A stretch of DNA of 64,000 nucleotides from Sphingomonas sp. IW22 (lineage in GTDB: Bacteria > Pseudomonadota > Alphaproteobacteria > Sphingomonadales > Sphingomonadaceae). Below, in pieces: positions 46,475 through 56,332 of the stretch. The position numbers were made by a program, and so were the translations under genes. The stretch is from positions 1,747,501 through 1,811,500 of the forward strand of contig NZ_JBGGWB010000001.1 of NCBI RefSeq assembly GCF_041321155.1. The letters are read 5' to 3'. Positions within the stretch are counted from its first letter, which is position 1, and every line of letters begins with the position of its first letter. The notes under the pieces were generated by a model that saw only the letters and a list, made by a program, of their open reading frames with translations, ran no database searches and had not been told where the DNA came from.

Positions 46475-47622
46475 GCCCCGCGACCCCAAAGCCGGTCGCT
46501 GGCCCGCGCCGCCCCTTCGGCCAGCGTCGCCAGCTTCGCATAGACGATGTCAGGATCGACCGCGCCGAACCCGGCAAAGGTCGAAAAGCCGCAATCGGTC
46601 CCGGCGATCACGCGCTCGCGCCCGACCAGATTCGCGAACTGTTCGATGCGAAGCGCGACGACTTCGGGGTGTTCGATGAAGTTGGTGGTCGAATCGATCA
46701 CGCCGGGGATCAGCACGCGGTCGTCCGGCACCAGTGCCGCCAGGTCGCGAAACGCCTGCCAGTCATGCTGATGCCGGGGATTGGCGGTTTCGAACAACAG
46801 GCCCTGCGGTTTGGCCTTCATCAGAATGGGCAGGATCGTCCGCATTTCGACATCGTGGTGATGCGGGCCTTCGTAATTGCCCCAGCAGACGTGCATCCGC
46901 ACCTGTTCGGCGGGCACGTTGCGCAGCGCGTGGTTCAGCACCTCGACATGCCGCTCGATCAGCGAGAGATATTCTGCTTCCGACCGGTCCTTGTACATCA
47001 TGTGGCGGCCCAGCCCCAGGTCGGGGCTGTCGAGTTGCAGGATCAGTCCGGCGGCGACAATCGCCTCATATTCCGGGCGCATCGCTTCGGCCAGCGCCTC
47101 AAGATACGCATCCTGCGTCGGATAATGGCGATTGGGCTGGAACAGCGCGATCACGCCGGGGGAGGCGGCGTTCATGAATCCCCCCGCCGGGTGGTGCCGC
47201 GCAACGGCGCGGTCGAACCGGGCCAGATCCTCATGCAGCGGCGCCAGCGTCAGCGGCGCCACCGGGCCGACGCAGCACGGGCGGCGATAGGTCGGCGTAC
47301 CGCCACTGCTCGCCTGGCGTTTCAGGAAACTGGGAAATGCCTCAAGATCGGCGGGCGGCGTGCGTTCTGAATCGCCGTCAAAGCCGGTGATGCGATCCTT
47401 GATATAGGTCGCATAGCTGATCTTCGACATCTCGCCATCGGAAACCAGATCGATGCCGCACGCCACCTGCCGCGCGACGCATGCGTCGACGGCATCGCCG
47501 ATCACCGTATCGAAACGGGCAGGATCGACAGCATCGCCGCGTTCCAGCGCGAAGACCAGTTCGGTCACATCGGCATCGCGCGGCAGCGATCCGACATGGG
47601 TGGTCAGGATATGGTCGGCCAT
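46471..47622 (-). CDS. Cobalamin-independent methionine synthase (MetE) C-terminal-like protein
   Basis: A 383-residue protein with the TIM-barrel and thiol-binding zinc site of the MetE/epoxyalkane:CoM transferase family: His-X-Cys in VRMHVCWGNYEGPHHHD and the last Cys in GTDCGFSTFAG. It lacks the N-terminal domain of full MetE and so does not use polyglutamyl folate in the same way. In this catabolic operon, demethylation or thiol transfer on the substrate is a reasonable guess. ATG at 47622 follows CAGGAG. It overlaps the aldolase gene. Confidence 0.78.
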   Translation of the reverse strand: MADHILTTHVGSLPRDADVTELVFALERGDAVDPARFDTVIGDAVDACVARQVACGIDLVSDGEMSKISYATYIKDRITGFDGDSERTPPADLEAFPSFLKRQASSGGTPTYRRPCCVGPVAPLTLAPLHEDLARFDRAVARHHPAGGFMNAASPGVIALFQPNRHYPTQDAYLEALAEAMRPEYEAIVAAGLILQLDSPDLGLGRHMMYKDRSEAEYLSLIERHVEVLNHALRNVPAEQVRMHVCWGNYEGPHHHDVEMRTILPILMKAKPQGLLFETANPRHQHDWQAFRDLAALVPDDRVLIPGVIDSTTNFIEHPEVVALRIEQFANLVGRERVIAGTDCGFSTFAGFGAVDPDIVYAKLATLAEGAARASDRLWGRGA

Positions 47623-47675
47623 GAGACTCCTGTTCGCGCGACGCTGGCGCGGTCAATGGGTGGCGGTTTCGCGGG

Positions 47676-48443
47676 TCAGTCGGCGGTCCAGCCGCCATCG
47701 ACGACAAGGCTGGTGCCCGTGACCAGCGCGGCGGCGGGGGATGCGAGAAAGACGACAGCGCCCATCACATCCTCGACCGTGCCCAGCCGACCCAGCTTGA
47801 TCTTGGCCAATACGCTGTCGCGAAAGGCGGCATCTTCAAAAAAGGGGCGCGTCATCGGCGTTTCGATGAAGGTCGGCGCGATCGTGTTCGACCGGATGCG
47901 GTGCGGGGCAAGGTCGATGGCCATTGCCTTGGATAGCCCCTCAAGCGCCCATTTCGATGCACAATACAGGCTGCGGTTCGCGCCGCCGACATGCCCCATT
48001 TGCGAGCCCATATGGATGATCGACCCGCCGCGCCCGGCGGCGATCATGCCCGACGCCACCGCCTGAGCGACGAAAACCGCCGCTTTCAGGTTCAGGTCGA
48101 GGACCGCGTCGTAATCTTCGACGCTGACATCGGTGAACGAACGGGGCCGGTTGGTTCCGGCGTTGTTGACCAGAATGTCGAACGGCTCCGCCGCAGCGAT
48201 GGCGCGCTGCGCGGCGGCGACGTCTAGCACGTCGAGGACCAAAGCCGCCGCCGTGCCGCCGCCGGTGCGGATCGCGGCGGCGGCTTCTTCCACCTCCTGC
48301 GCGGTCCGCGCCGCCAGCGTGACCGATGCCCCCGCATCGGCCAGCGCGGCGGCGCAGGCCAGGCCCAGCCCGCGCCCCGCGCCAGTCACCAGCGCGCGTT
48401 TCCCCTCCAGCCGGAAGGACGGCGTGCGCGGCAGCTGGGTCAT
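47676..48443 (-). CDS. Short-chain dehydrogenase/reductase
   Basis: A 255-residue [11 protein letters not shown] nucleotide motif, NNAG in [12 protein letters not shown], catalytic YCASK with Tyr and Lys, and a Ser in IIHMGSQ. The ATG overlaps the HisD-like stop by ATGA. It should oxidise or reduce a hydroxyl group of an intermediate. Confidence 0.88.
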   Translation of the reverse strand: MTQLPRTPSFRLEGKRALVTGAGRGLGLACAAALADAGASVTLAARTAQEVEEAAAAIRTGGGTAAALVLDVLDVAAAQRAIAAAEPFDILVNNAGTNRPRSFTDVSVEDYDAVLDLNLKAAVFVAQAVASGMIAAGRGGSIIHMGSQMGHVGGANRSLYCASKWALEGLSKAMAIDLAPHRIRSNTIAPTFIETPMTRPFFEDAAFRDSVLAKIKLGRLGTVEDVMGAVVFLASPAAALVTGTSLVVDGGWTAD

Positions 48444-49768
48444 TCGGCGGGGACGAGCGCTTCGGCGACCCCGGCATAGGGGACGTTGCGGCCGCCATGG
48501 CGACGCACGCGGACATTGGCCTGCTCGCCATGCCCGGCAAAGCCCTCCAGCGCGCACAACCGGCTGCAATATTCGCCGATCATGGCCGATGCCTCGTCAC
48601 TGGTGACGCGCTGATAGGTGCAGGTTTTCAGGAACTTGCCGACCCACAAGCCGCCGGTATAGCGCGCCGCCTTGCGCGTGGGCAGCGTGTGGTTGGTGCC
48701 AATCACCTTGTCGCCATAGGCGACGTTGGTGCGCGCGCCCAGGAACAGCGCGCCATAGTTGGTCATGTTGGCCAGGAAATAATCCGGGTCGCGGGTCATC
48801 ACCTGAACATGTTCGGACGCGATTTCATCCGCGATGCGGACCATTTCGGCATCGTCTTCGGCAAGGATCACCTCGCCATAGCTTTCCCAGGCGCGGCGCG
48901 CGTAATCGGCGGTGGGCAGCACCTGCAACAGCCGCTCGATCTCGCGCATCGTTTCATGGGCCAGCGCCTCTGACGTGGTCAGCAGGATGGCGGGGCTGTC
49001 CGGGCCGTGTTCGGCCTGACCCAGCAGGTCGGTCGCGCACAATTCGCCGTCGGCACCCACTTCGTCGGCGATCACCAGCGTTTCGGTGGGGCCGGCGAAC
49101 AGGTCGATGCCGACCCGGCCGAACAATTGCCGCTTGGCTTCGGCGACATAGGCGTTGCCGGGGCCAACCAGAATGTCGACCGGTGCGATGGTTTGCGTGC
49201 CGAGGCCCATTGCCGCCACCGCTTGAATTCCGCCCAGGCAATAGATTTCATCGGCACCCGCCAGCGCCTGTGCCGCGACGATCGCGGGGGCAGGGCGGCC
49301 GTTGAACGGCGGCGCGCAGGTGACGACGCGCGGCACGCCTGCGACCTTGGCGGTGATGACGCTCATATGCGCCGAGGCGAGCAGCGGATATTTGCCGCCA
49401 GGAACATAGCAACCCGCGCCGTTTACCGGGATGTTCTTGTGGCCCAGCACAACACCGGGCATCGTTTCGACCTCGATGTCGAGCATCGATTCGCGCTGCA
49501 ACTTCGCGAAATTGCGGACCTGGGTCTGCGCAAATTCAATGTCGTGCAACGCCTGAGCGTCAAGCTGGTCGATGCAGCCCTGAATCTCTGCGTCGCTCAG
49601 ACGATAGGAATCGCGATCCCATCCATCGAATTTGATCGACAATTCGCGCACCGCATCGTCGCCGCGTGCCGCGATATCGGCCAGGATCGTCTCGACCGCA
49701 TTCTGAACCTGACGATCATTCGTCGCGGTGACCTCCGCATCCCGGCCACGCTTCAACCACTGAGCCAT
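48440..49768 (-). CDS. HisD-like dehydrogenase, copy 2
   Basis: A 442-residue paralogue of the gene at 42794, with [19 protein letters not shown], the ASEHVQVMT Glu-His pair and [16 protein letters not shown] ending in [14 protein letters not shown]. It is the first gene of a tightly packed operon with SDR, MetE-like protein and aldolase. The ATG at 49768 has AAGGAG seven bases upstream. The perfect operator begins ten bases before this start, so repressor binding would cover the leader. Confidence 0.83.
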   Translation of the reverse strand: MAQWLKRGRDAEVTATNDRQVQNAVETILADIAARGDDAVRELSIKFDGWDRDSYRLSDAEIQGCIDQLDAQALHDIEFAQTQVRNFAKLQRESMLDIEVETMPGVVLGHKNIPVNGAGCYVPGGKYPLLASAHMSVITAKVAGVPRVVTCAPPFNGRPAPAIVAAQALAGADEIYCLGGIQAVAAMGLGTQTIAPVDILVGPGNAYVAEAKRQLFGRVGIDLFAGPTETLVIADEVGADGELCATDLLGQAEHGPDSPAILLTTSEALAHETMREIERLLQVLPTADYARRAWESYGEVILAEDDAEMVRIADEIASEHVQVMTRDPDYFLANMTNYGALFLGARTNVAYGDKVIGTNHTLPTRKAARYTGGLWVGKFLKTCTYQRVTSDEASAMIGEYCSRLCALEGFAGHGEQANVRVRRHGGRNVPYAGVAEALVPAE

Positions 49769-49778
49769 ACCCACTCCT

Positions 49779-49792
49779 TGCATCCGAATGCA
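49779..49792. promoter_or_regulatory. LacI-type operator, site 3
   Basis: TGCATCCGAATGCA, a perfect 14-bp match, ten bases before the start codon of the HisD-like operon and directly next to its Shine-Dalgarno. Confidence 0.75.
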
Positions 49793-50274
49793 GGCTGCTT
49801 ATGGCTCCGCTGCCAAGTTCACAAGGGCTTTTGTGTAGCGAGCGGTATGGCCGGGCCGGCGGGCTGGATGATGCATTTGTGCGACCTGACAAGCCGCGTT
49901 GGCGGGTTGTGCGCCGTCGCGGCAGTTGGTTTGGTGAAGGTGCGGGCCGGGGCAGGGCTCGTGATCGCGAATCTGTTCCCTCGATAGCGCGCCAGACCAG
50001 TCATTCGAAAGCAAGAAACCGCCCGTTCCACGCCTGACCGGAGCGACCTCACCGATCCCAATATTCGAGCCGGATGAGGCGCTTGTCTTCAAAAGGCCCC
50101 TTATTTCCGACATATTTGCTTCGGATTGTGCGGTGCAACCATTGTGCAACAATCGCATGGCAAACAGCGCATTCGGATGCAGAAAATTGTGGACAGCTAT
50201 TTTTTCGCCCGATACGCAATCCCCCGAATGACGTGAATCAGGGCGCCTTGCCCGGATCATTTTTGGGGGGTTTC
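49793..50274. other. Divergent control region, HisD-like operon and TonB receptor
   Basis: About 480 bases without a convincing gene. It contains operator site 4 and presumably both promoters. A plus-strand frame (49801-50037) has no recognisable product. Confidence 0.4.
50168..50181. promoter_or_regulatory. LacI-type operator, site 4
   Basis: CGCATTCGGATGCA, 13 of 14 positions, 93 bases before the TonB receptor start codon. Confidence 0.65.
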
Positions 50275-53145
50275 ATGCTGAATTGGGCTTTGCTTTCCGG
50301 TTCGTCGGTGGTTGCGCTGAGCATGCTGGGTTCGCCCGCATTGGCCCAGAGCGCCGATGTCGGACCGACCAGTCAGAGTACCGCGCCGGTCGCCGCGCAG
50401 GCGCAACCTACGAGCGCGCAGCCCCAGCCGGGCCCTGGCACTCCGCTTGAACCCGCACCTGAGGTGGAGGATGGCGCGATCGTCGTCACCGGCATTCGCG
50501 CATCGCTGGCGACGGCAGCGCGCACGAAGCGCGATTCAGCCGTCGTGGTGGACTCGATCTCTGCTGAAGACATTGGCAAGTTGCCTGACGTTTCGATCGC
50601 CGATTCGCTTGCCCGCCTGCCCGGCGTCACCGCGCAGCGGCTGGAGGGACGCGACCAGCGCCTGTCGATCCGCGGTCTGGGGCCGGACTTCTCCACCACG
50701 CTGTTGAACGGCCGCGAACAGGTTACGGTCGGCGACAATCGCGGCGTCGAATTCGACCAATATCCCGCCGAATTCTTCCGTCAGGTCGATGTGTACAAGG
50801 CGGCGGACGCATCCCTGATCGCTGCCGGCATTTCCGGCACGGTCGACCTGCGGATGCTGCGCCCGCTGGATCAGCCCGAAGACCTGCTCGTCGTGTCGGC
50901 GCGCGGGGAAATGAACGGCATCGACAAGCTGAACCCGGACGGCACCCGCTATGGTTGGCGTGCGACGGGCACCTATGTCGGCAAGTTCGCCAATGACACG
51001 CTGGGCATCGCGATCGGCGTGTCGGGAACGCAGACGCCCAGCCAGAACGAGCGTTACAATGCGTGGGACTATATCAACGATCCCAACGGCAACCGTCTGA
51101 TTACCGGCGCCAAGCCCTATGTTCAGTCGAACCTGCTCAAGCGTTATGGCGTGGTGGCCACGCTGGAATGGGAACCGTCGGACAATTTCCACTCCACCTT
51201 CGATGCGCTTTATTCGAACTTCACCGAAACGCAGCGCAAGATCGGCCTGTATATCCCGCTGGGTAACAGCGCATCGGTGACCGACAAGGTGGTCGACAAC
51301 GGCGTCGTGACCGGTGCGACCTATGGCAACCTGTTCCCCGTTCAGGCGAATGACCAGAACGAGCGTACCGCAGATAACTTCTCCTTCGGCTGGAACAACG
51401 ATATCGGCCTGTCGGACACGGTTCGCCTGAACATCGATGCCAGCTGGTCGCATGCCGAGCGGACCGACGTGCTGCTTGAAACCTATTCAGGATCGGGCTT
51501 TCTCCGCGCGGGCGCCAACCCGGACACGATCGGCATTTCGCTGGGCGAAGATGGCGGCTTCTCCTTCTCGCCGACGATCGACTATTCGGATACCGGTATC
51601 ATCAAGCTGACCGACCCGCAGGGCTGGGGTCAGTCGGCGACGACGCCGGTGGTTCAGGCGGGCTTCGTCAACCGGCCGAAGTTCGAGGATGACCTGAAAT
51701 CGCTGCGCCCATCGCTGAAGGGCGAGTTCGGCGGTGGCAGCGTCTTCAATGGCTGGGAAGTCGGCGGCAATTACAGCCAGCGCAAGAAGGTCAGCGCGTT
51801 CCAGTCCTATTATCTCTGCCCGCCGGGTGGCGACGGCAGCTGCACAGTCGCGGGCGGCACGCCGACCATGGCCGACATCCCGGCCGAAGCAGTCATCGGA
51901 TCGGTGCCGGTGGGCTATGCCGGCGGCTTCTCGCTGCTCGCGCTCGACCCGGTCTATCTCTATGAGAATGTGCTGGATTCGGTGTTCGATAACCGGCCGG
52001 TGTCACTGGTCCGCGACAACAGCGTGACCGAAAAGGTCTGGACCGGCTATGCCAAGCTGTCGCTGGACGGCGAGGTCGGCGGCAAGTCGGTCAAGGGCAG
52101 CCTCGGCGCCCAGATCGTCCACACCACCCAGTCGTCGGTCGGCAGCACGTCGAACCTTCAGGTCGTCAACGGTGTCGGCGTCGTGACGGTGCTGCCCGCC
52201 AGCGGCGAGGCGAGCTATACCAACTTCCTGCCCAGCGCGACGCTGTCGGTCGAGCTGGAGCGCAACCTGTTCGTCAAAATGTCGGCATCGCAGACGATGG
52301 TGCGACCGCGTCTCGATCAGGAGCGTATCAATCAGGAATTGCGGATCAATCCGGTCAATATCGGTATCGGCGGTGGCGATCCGTTCTTCAGCCCCTTCTC
52401 CTCGGTCGGGGGTAACATCAACCTGCGGCCTTATCAGTCGCTCAACCTTGACCTGTCGGTAGAGCGTTATTTCACCGATGGCGGCTATGTCGCGCTGGCG
52501 GGTTACTTCAAGAACCTGACCGACTTCGTCGATCCCAACAACAATATCGCCTATGACTTCAGCTCGGCACTCAGCCTGTTGACCCCGGCGCAGCAACAGC
52601 AGGTGCTGGCAAGCGGCGGCGAGATCGGCTTGTTCCAGACCCCGTCGAACAGCGGCAAGGGCACCATTGCCGGCATCGAGGCGACCGTGTCGATGCCGCT
52701 GCGCACGATTGCGCCGGTGCTGGACGGCTTCGGCGTCTTTGCCAGCGGGTCGTACACGCAAAGCGATGTGCGCTATGCCAGCAACCCGACCCAGCCGATC
52801 GGCTTCCCCGGCCTGTCCAAATGGGTCGCCAGCGGCACCTTCTACTACGAAAAGCACGGCTTCCAGGCGCGGGCCAATTATCGTTACCGCTCCAGCTTCA
52901 TCGGCGAACTGGCTGGTTTGTCGGCGAACCCGTCGTTCCGTACGGCGGATGCCGAGGGCATTCTGGATGCCCAGATCGGGTATGAGTTTCAGAATGGCCC
53001 GCTCACCGGCCTGAGTCTGTTGCTTCAGGCAAAGAACCTGACCGACGAGCCGTTCATCAACTATACTGACAGCAGCATGAAGGAAATCTTCGACTATCAG
53101 CGCTATGGCCCGACCTATTATCTGGGTGCGACCTACAAGTTCTGA
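50275..53145 (+). CDS. Large TonB-dependent receptor, carbohydrate type
   Basis: A 956-residue receptor with signal peptide (VVALSMLGSPALAQ), a proline/glutamine-rich linker, a TonB box-like IVVTGIRASL and plug (AEDIGKLPDVSIADSLARLP, LEGRDQRLSIRGLGPDF), then a large barrel ending YYLGATYKF with terminal Phe. This plug pattern belongs to the receptor subfamily often tied to carbohydrate uptake in sphingomonads and caulobacters. The ATG at 50275 is preferred because only from there does a signal peptide start. Operator site 4 lies upstream, and the alpha-glucosidase and regulator lie downstream. Confidence 0.88.
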   Translation: MLNWALLSGSSVVALSMLGSPALAQSADVGPTSQSTAPVAAQAQPTSAQPQPGPGTPLEPAPEVEDGAIVVTGIRASLATAARTKRDSAVVVDSISAEDIGKLPDVSIADSLARLPGVTAQRLEGRDQRLSIRGLGPDFSTTLLNGREQVTVGDNRGVEFDQYPAEFFRQVDVYKAADASLIAAGISGTVDLRMLRPLDQPEDLLVVSARGEMNGIDKLNPDGTRYGWRATGTYVGKFANDTLGIAIGVSGTQTPSQNERYNAWDYINDPNGNRLITGAKPYVQSNLLKRYGVVATLEWEPSDNFHSTFDALYSNFTETQRKIGLYIPLGNSASVTDKVVDNGVVTGATYGNLFPVQANDQNERTADNFSFGWNNDIGLSDTVRLNIDASWSHAERTDVLLETYSGSGFLRAGANPDTIGISLGEDGGFSFSPTIDYSDTGIIKLTDPQGWGQSATTPVVQAGFVNRPKFEDDLKSLRPSLKGEFGGGSVFNGWEVGGNYSQRKKVSAFQSYYLCPPGGDGSCTVAGGTPTMADIPAEAVIGSVPVGYAGGFSLLALDPVYLYENVLDSVFDNRPVSLVRDNSVTEKVWTGYAKLSLDGEVGGKSVKGSLGAQIVHTTQSSVGSTSNLQVVNGVGVVTVLPASGEASYTNFLPSATLSVELERNLFVKMSASQTMVRPRLDQERINQELRINPVNIGIGGGDPFFSPFSSVGGNINLRPYQSLNLDLSVERYFTDGGYVALAGYFKNLTDFVDPNNNIAYDFSSALSLLTPAQQQQVLASGGEIGLFQTPSNSGKGTIAGIEATVSMPLRTIAPVLDGFGVFASGSYTQSDVRYASNPTQPIGFPGLSKWVASGTFYYEKHGFQARANYRYRSSFIGELAGLSANPSFRTADAEGILDAQIGYEFQNGPLTGLSLLLQAKNLTDEPFINYTDSSMKEIFDYQRYGPTYYLGATYKF

Positions 53146-53229
53146 TTGCCGCTTCGAGAAAAGGGTCGGATCGGCGCCCCATGCCGGTCCACCCGATTTT
53201 CGCAGGTTCGTTACTCTTCCTGAGCCTAT

Positions 53230-53264
53230 GGCCGGGCGCCCTTTTCGGGTGCTCGGCCTTTTTT
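53230..53264 (+). terminator. Rho-independent terminator after the TonB receptor gene
   Basis: A twelve-base stem (GGCCGGGCGCCC pairing with GGGTGCTCGGCC, two G-T pairs) with loop TTTTC is followed by six T. Confidence 0.82.
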
Positions 53265-53405
53265 GTCTGGTGAGCGCGGGATCGGGCGGGCCGTTGCTGT
53301 CATTTACATGTGTTCGCCCCATCGCAGGTGGCGTATAGAGGGCGGCTCCGGCGGGCGGGTCTTGCCCGGTGGGGGAACCGGCAAGCAGATGGAAATACGC
53401 AGATC

Positions 53406-54449
53406 GTGACGAAAGGCAGGACGCCCAAAGCCGAAACCGTGGCACCGCGCGGCAATCGCCGGGCGACTTCCTATGACGTTGCGCGGGTGGCGGGCGTGTC
53501 GCAATCGGCCGTCTCGCGCTGTTTCGCGCCGGGGGGTAGCGTGTCCAGCGGAACGCGCGAACGCATTCTGAAAGTGGCGCGCGAGCTGGGCTATCGCCCC
53601 AATGCGCTGGCGCAAGGGTTGATTTCGGGCCGTACCAACCTGGTCGCGGTGCTCATCTCCAGCCTGACCGACCTTTATTATCCCGAAGTCCTGACCGAAC
53701 TGGCACGGCAACTGACGTTGCGCGACATGCGGATGTTGTTGTTTTCGCTGGAAACCGAAAGTGAAGTCGACGCCGTCTTGCATCAGGTCTGGCGGCACAG
53801 CGTCGATGGGGTGATTTCGGCGGCCCGCCTGTCCGACGCGCAGGTCGAACTGTTCGCGCAGCATGAAGTGCCGCTGGTCCTGTACAACCGCACGGCGGTC
53901 ATCGCATCGGCGGCTTCAGTCTGCTGCGATTCAGTCAGCGGGGAACAGGCGCTGGTCACCCGGCTGCTGGCGGCGGGGCATCAGCGTTTCGCGATCATCG
54001 CCGGGCCTGAGGACAGCTATGTCGGCGAGGAAAGGCGAATGGCCGCTGCCCAGCGGCTGGCCATGGCGGGTATCAACGACGTGCCGGTGGTCCGCGGCGA
54101 TTACAGCTATGACAGTGGCCGGGCGGGGTTGCACGCGATCGCGGCACGCGGTGCATTGCCCGATGCGGTAATCTGCGTCAGCGACCAGATGGCGGCAGGC
54201 GCGATGGATGCGGCGCGGATCGATCTCGACATCGCCGTGCCCGACCGGCTGTCGGTAGTGGGCTTCGACGGGTCGGGTCCGGCGGGCTGGGCCAGTTATG
54301 AAGTGACCTCGATCCGCCAACCGGTGCGACGCATGACCGACGCCGCCGTCGCGATGCTGACCGAACGGATCGAAGATCCCGACATGCCCGGCGAACGCCG
54401 CCTGTTCGCGGGCAAATTGCTGACCGGAAAATCCGCGCGCCTCGGCTGA
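53406..54449 (+). CDS. LacI-family transcriptional regulator
   Basis: A protein of about 347 residues. The helix-turn-helix is SYDVARVAGVSQSAVSRCF, followed by the hinge-type LGYRPNALAQGL, then a periplasmic-binding-protein-like effector domain (VISAARLSDAQVE, DAVICVSDQMAAGAMDAAR, VVGFDGSGPAGWASYEVT). GTG at 53406 gives the usual family length; the longer frame has no homology at its start. The palindrome with central CG repeated in this block is the operator type expected for the family, so this protein is its most likely reader. Confidence 0.87.
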   Translation: MTKGRTPKAETVAPRGNRRATSYDVARVAGVSQSAVSRCFAPGGSVSSGTRERILKVARELGYRPNALAQGLISGRTNLVAVLISSLTDLYYPEVLTELARQLTLRDMRMLLFSLETESEVDAVLHQVWRHSVDGVISAARLSDAQVELFAQHEVPLVLYNRTAVIASAASVCCDSVSGEQALVTRLLAAGHQRFAIIAGPEDSYVGEERRMAAAQRLAMAGINDVPVVRGDYSYDSGRAGLHAIAARGALPDAVICVSDQMAAGAMDAARIDLDIAVPDRLSVVGFDGSGPAGWASYEVTSIRQPVRRMTDAAVAMLTERIEDPDMPGERRLFAGKLLTGKSARLG

Positions 54450-54506
54450 ATCGCCGCCCCCGTGATTAGCGCTTTACCCGGCATCGGCCTCTCGTCTAGA
54501 CCTGTT

Positions 54507-54520
54507 CGCATCCGAATGCA
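54507..54520. promoter_or_regulatory. LacI-type operator, site 5
   Basis: CGCATCCGAATGCA, 13 of 14 positions, 13 bases before the alpha-glucosidase start codon and just before its Shine-Dalgarno. Confidence 0.65.
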
Positions 54521-54533
54521 CAGGAGTAGCCGC

Positions 54534-56315
54534 ATGTCGTTTTTTCGCGCCTCGCTGACCCTTGCAAGCGCGTTGGCGCTGAGTGCGCCTGCACTGGCAA
54601 GGGGTGAGGCGACCTCCGTCGCCGCCGAACCGGCGGGCGATGCCGCGGCGGCGGAAGTGCCGTGGTGGAAGACCGGCGTGGTTTACCAGATTTATCCGCG
54701 CTCCTTCGCCGATTCCGACGGCAACGGCGTGGGCGACCTGAACGGCATTACCCAGCATCTCGATTATCTTAAGGATCTGGGCGTGGACGTCGTCTGGCTC
54801 AGCCCGCATTTCGACAGCCCCAATGTCGATAACGGCTATGACATCCGCGATTACCGCAAGGTGATGAGTGAATTCGGAACCATGGCCGATTTCGACCGGA
54901 TGCTGGCGGAGATGCGAAAGCGCGGCATTCGCCTGATCATCGACCTGGTGGTCAATCACAGCAGCGACCAGCATGCCTGGTTCGAAAATGCAAAAACCGG
55001 CCCGGACGCAAAATATCGCGACTATTACATCTGGCGGCCGGGCAAGGCGGACGGGTCGCCGCCCAATAACTATCCCAGCTTCTTCGGTGGGTCGGCATGG
55101 AGCCGTGCGACGCCGGGCGGCGATTATTACCTTCATTATTTTGCGCGCCAGCAGCCCGACCTCAACTGGGATAATCCGCAGGTTCGCGAGGGCGTGTACG
55201 ACATCATGCGCTTCTGGCTGGACAAGGGCGTGTCCGGTTTCCGCATGGACGTGATCCCCTTGATCTCCAAGGACCAGACCTTCCCCGATCTTAGTGCCGA
55301 ACAACTCGCTGATCCGGCCAAGCCCTATGCTCATGGTCCGCGCACGCACGAATATCTGCGTGAGATGAACGACAAGGTGTTGAGCAAATACGACACCATG
55401 ACCGTGGGTGAGGCAATCGGCATCGCGGACGATGAAGATCATCTGTTCACTGCACCCGAACGACGTGAATTGAACATGATCTTCCATTTCGACGCGTCCA
55501 ACGTCGATCGCGATGGCTGGCGGTGGAAGCCGTGGACGCTGCCGGAGTTGAAGGCCGATTACGACCGGCTTTATACCGCGCTGGGTGACAAGGGCTGGAC
55601 CGCAACCTTCCTTGCCAATCACGACAAGCCGCGCGCGGTGTCGCATTTCGGCAATGACAGCCCGAAGTGGCGCGAATTGTCGGCCAAGGCGCTGGCCACC
55701 ATGTCGCTGATGCAGCGCGGCACCCCGTTCATCTATCAAGGGGATGAGCTGGGCATGACCAATTTCCCCTTCACGTCGATCGACCAGTTCGACGATATTT
55801 CAGCCCGCAACCTGTGGCGCGAAAAGGTCGGCGGGGGTCAGGTGAGTGCTGCCGACATGCTGGCCACGCTCAACCGGACCAGCCGCGACCACACCCGTAC
55901 GCCGATGCAATGGACCGCAGGCGAGGGCGCAGGCTTTACCACCGGCAAGCCCTGGCTGGCGATCAATCCGAACCATGACCGGATCAACGCGCAAAGCCAG
56001 CAGGCAAAGCCGGGATCGGTGCTGTCCTATTACCGGCGCCTGATCGCGCTGCGTAAACAGGTGCCGGTGCTGGTGGACGGAGCGTATCGGGACATCGATC
56101 CCGGCCACGCCAGCGTCTATGCCTTTACCCGCACCGACGGTGATGCGCGCGCGGTGGTGCTGATCAACTTCAGCGACCAGCCGGTGGATTATGCGCTGCC
56201 CGACGGCATCGCGGTACAGGCGCCCTTGATCGACAATGGCGGCGGACCCACTGCGGCACCGGGTGCGCGCCGAGTGACGCTCGGCCCGTGGCAGGCGACA
56301 GTTTATCGCTATTGA
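54534..56315 (+). CDS. Exported GH13 alpha-glucosidase
   Basis: A 593-residue glycoside hydrolase family 13 enzyme with signal peptide (LTLASALALSAPALA). Catalytic residues are nucleophile Asp239 (GFRMDVI), acid/base Glu293 (TVGEAIGI) and Asp364 (ANHDKPR). Segment IYPRSFADSDGNGVGDLNGI is typical of oligo-1,6-glucosidase/alpha-glucosidase. It likely splits alpha-linked oligosaccharides in the periplasm. ATG at 54534 follows CAGGAG. The halogenase-like gene follows after 17 bases. Confidence 0.9.
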   Translation: MSFFRASLTLASALALSAPALARGEATSVAAEPAGDAAAAEVPWWKTGVVYQIYPRSFADSDGNGVGDLNGITQHLDYLKDLGVDVVWLSPHFDSPNVDNGYDIRDYRKVMSEFGTMADFDRMLAEMRKRGIRLIIDLVVNHSSDQHAWFENAKTGPDAKYRDYYIWRPGKADGSPPNNYPSFFGGSAWSRATPGGDYYLHYFARQQPDLNWDNPQVREGVYDIMRFWLDKGVSGFRMDVIPLISKDQTFPDLSAEQLADPAKPYAHGPRTHEYLREMNDKVLSKYDTMTVGEAIGIADDEDHLFTAPERRELNMIFHFDASNVDRDGWRWKPWTLPELKADYDRLYTALGDKGWTATFLANHDKPRAVSHFGNDSPKWRELSAKALATMSLMQRGTPFIYQGDELGMTNFPFTSIDQFDDISARNLWREKVGGGQVSAADMLATLNRTSRDHTRTPMQWTAGEGAGFTTGKPWLAINPNHDRINAQSQQAKPGSVLSYYRRLIALRKQVPVLVDGAYRDIDPGHASVYAFTRTDGDARAVVLINFSDQPVDYALPDGIAVQAPLIDNGGGPTAAPGARRVTLGPWQATVYRY

Positions 56316-56332
56316 GGCGGAGGGGCAGGGGG

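Noticed and set aside
42794..49768. Reading the two HisD-like genes as histidine biosynthesis
   Set aside because: No other his gene is near, there are two copies in catabolic operons under a LacI-type operator, and the C-terminal segment differs from biosynthetic HisD.
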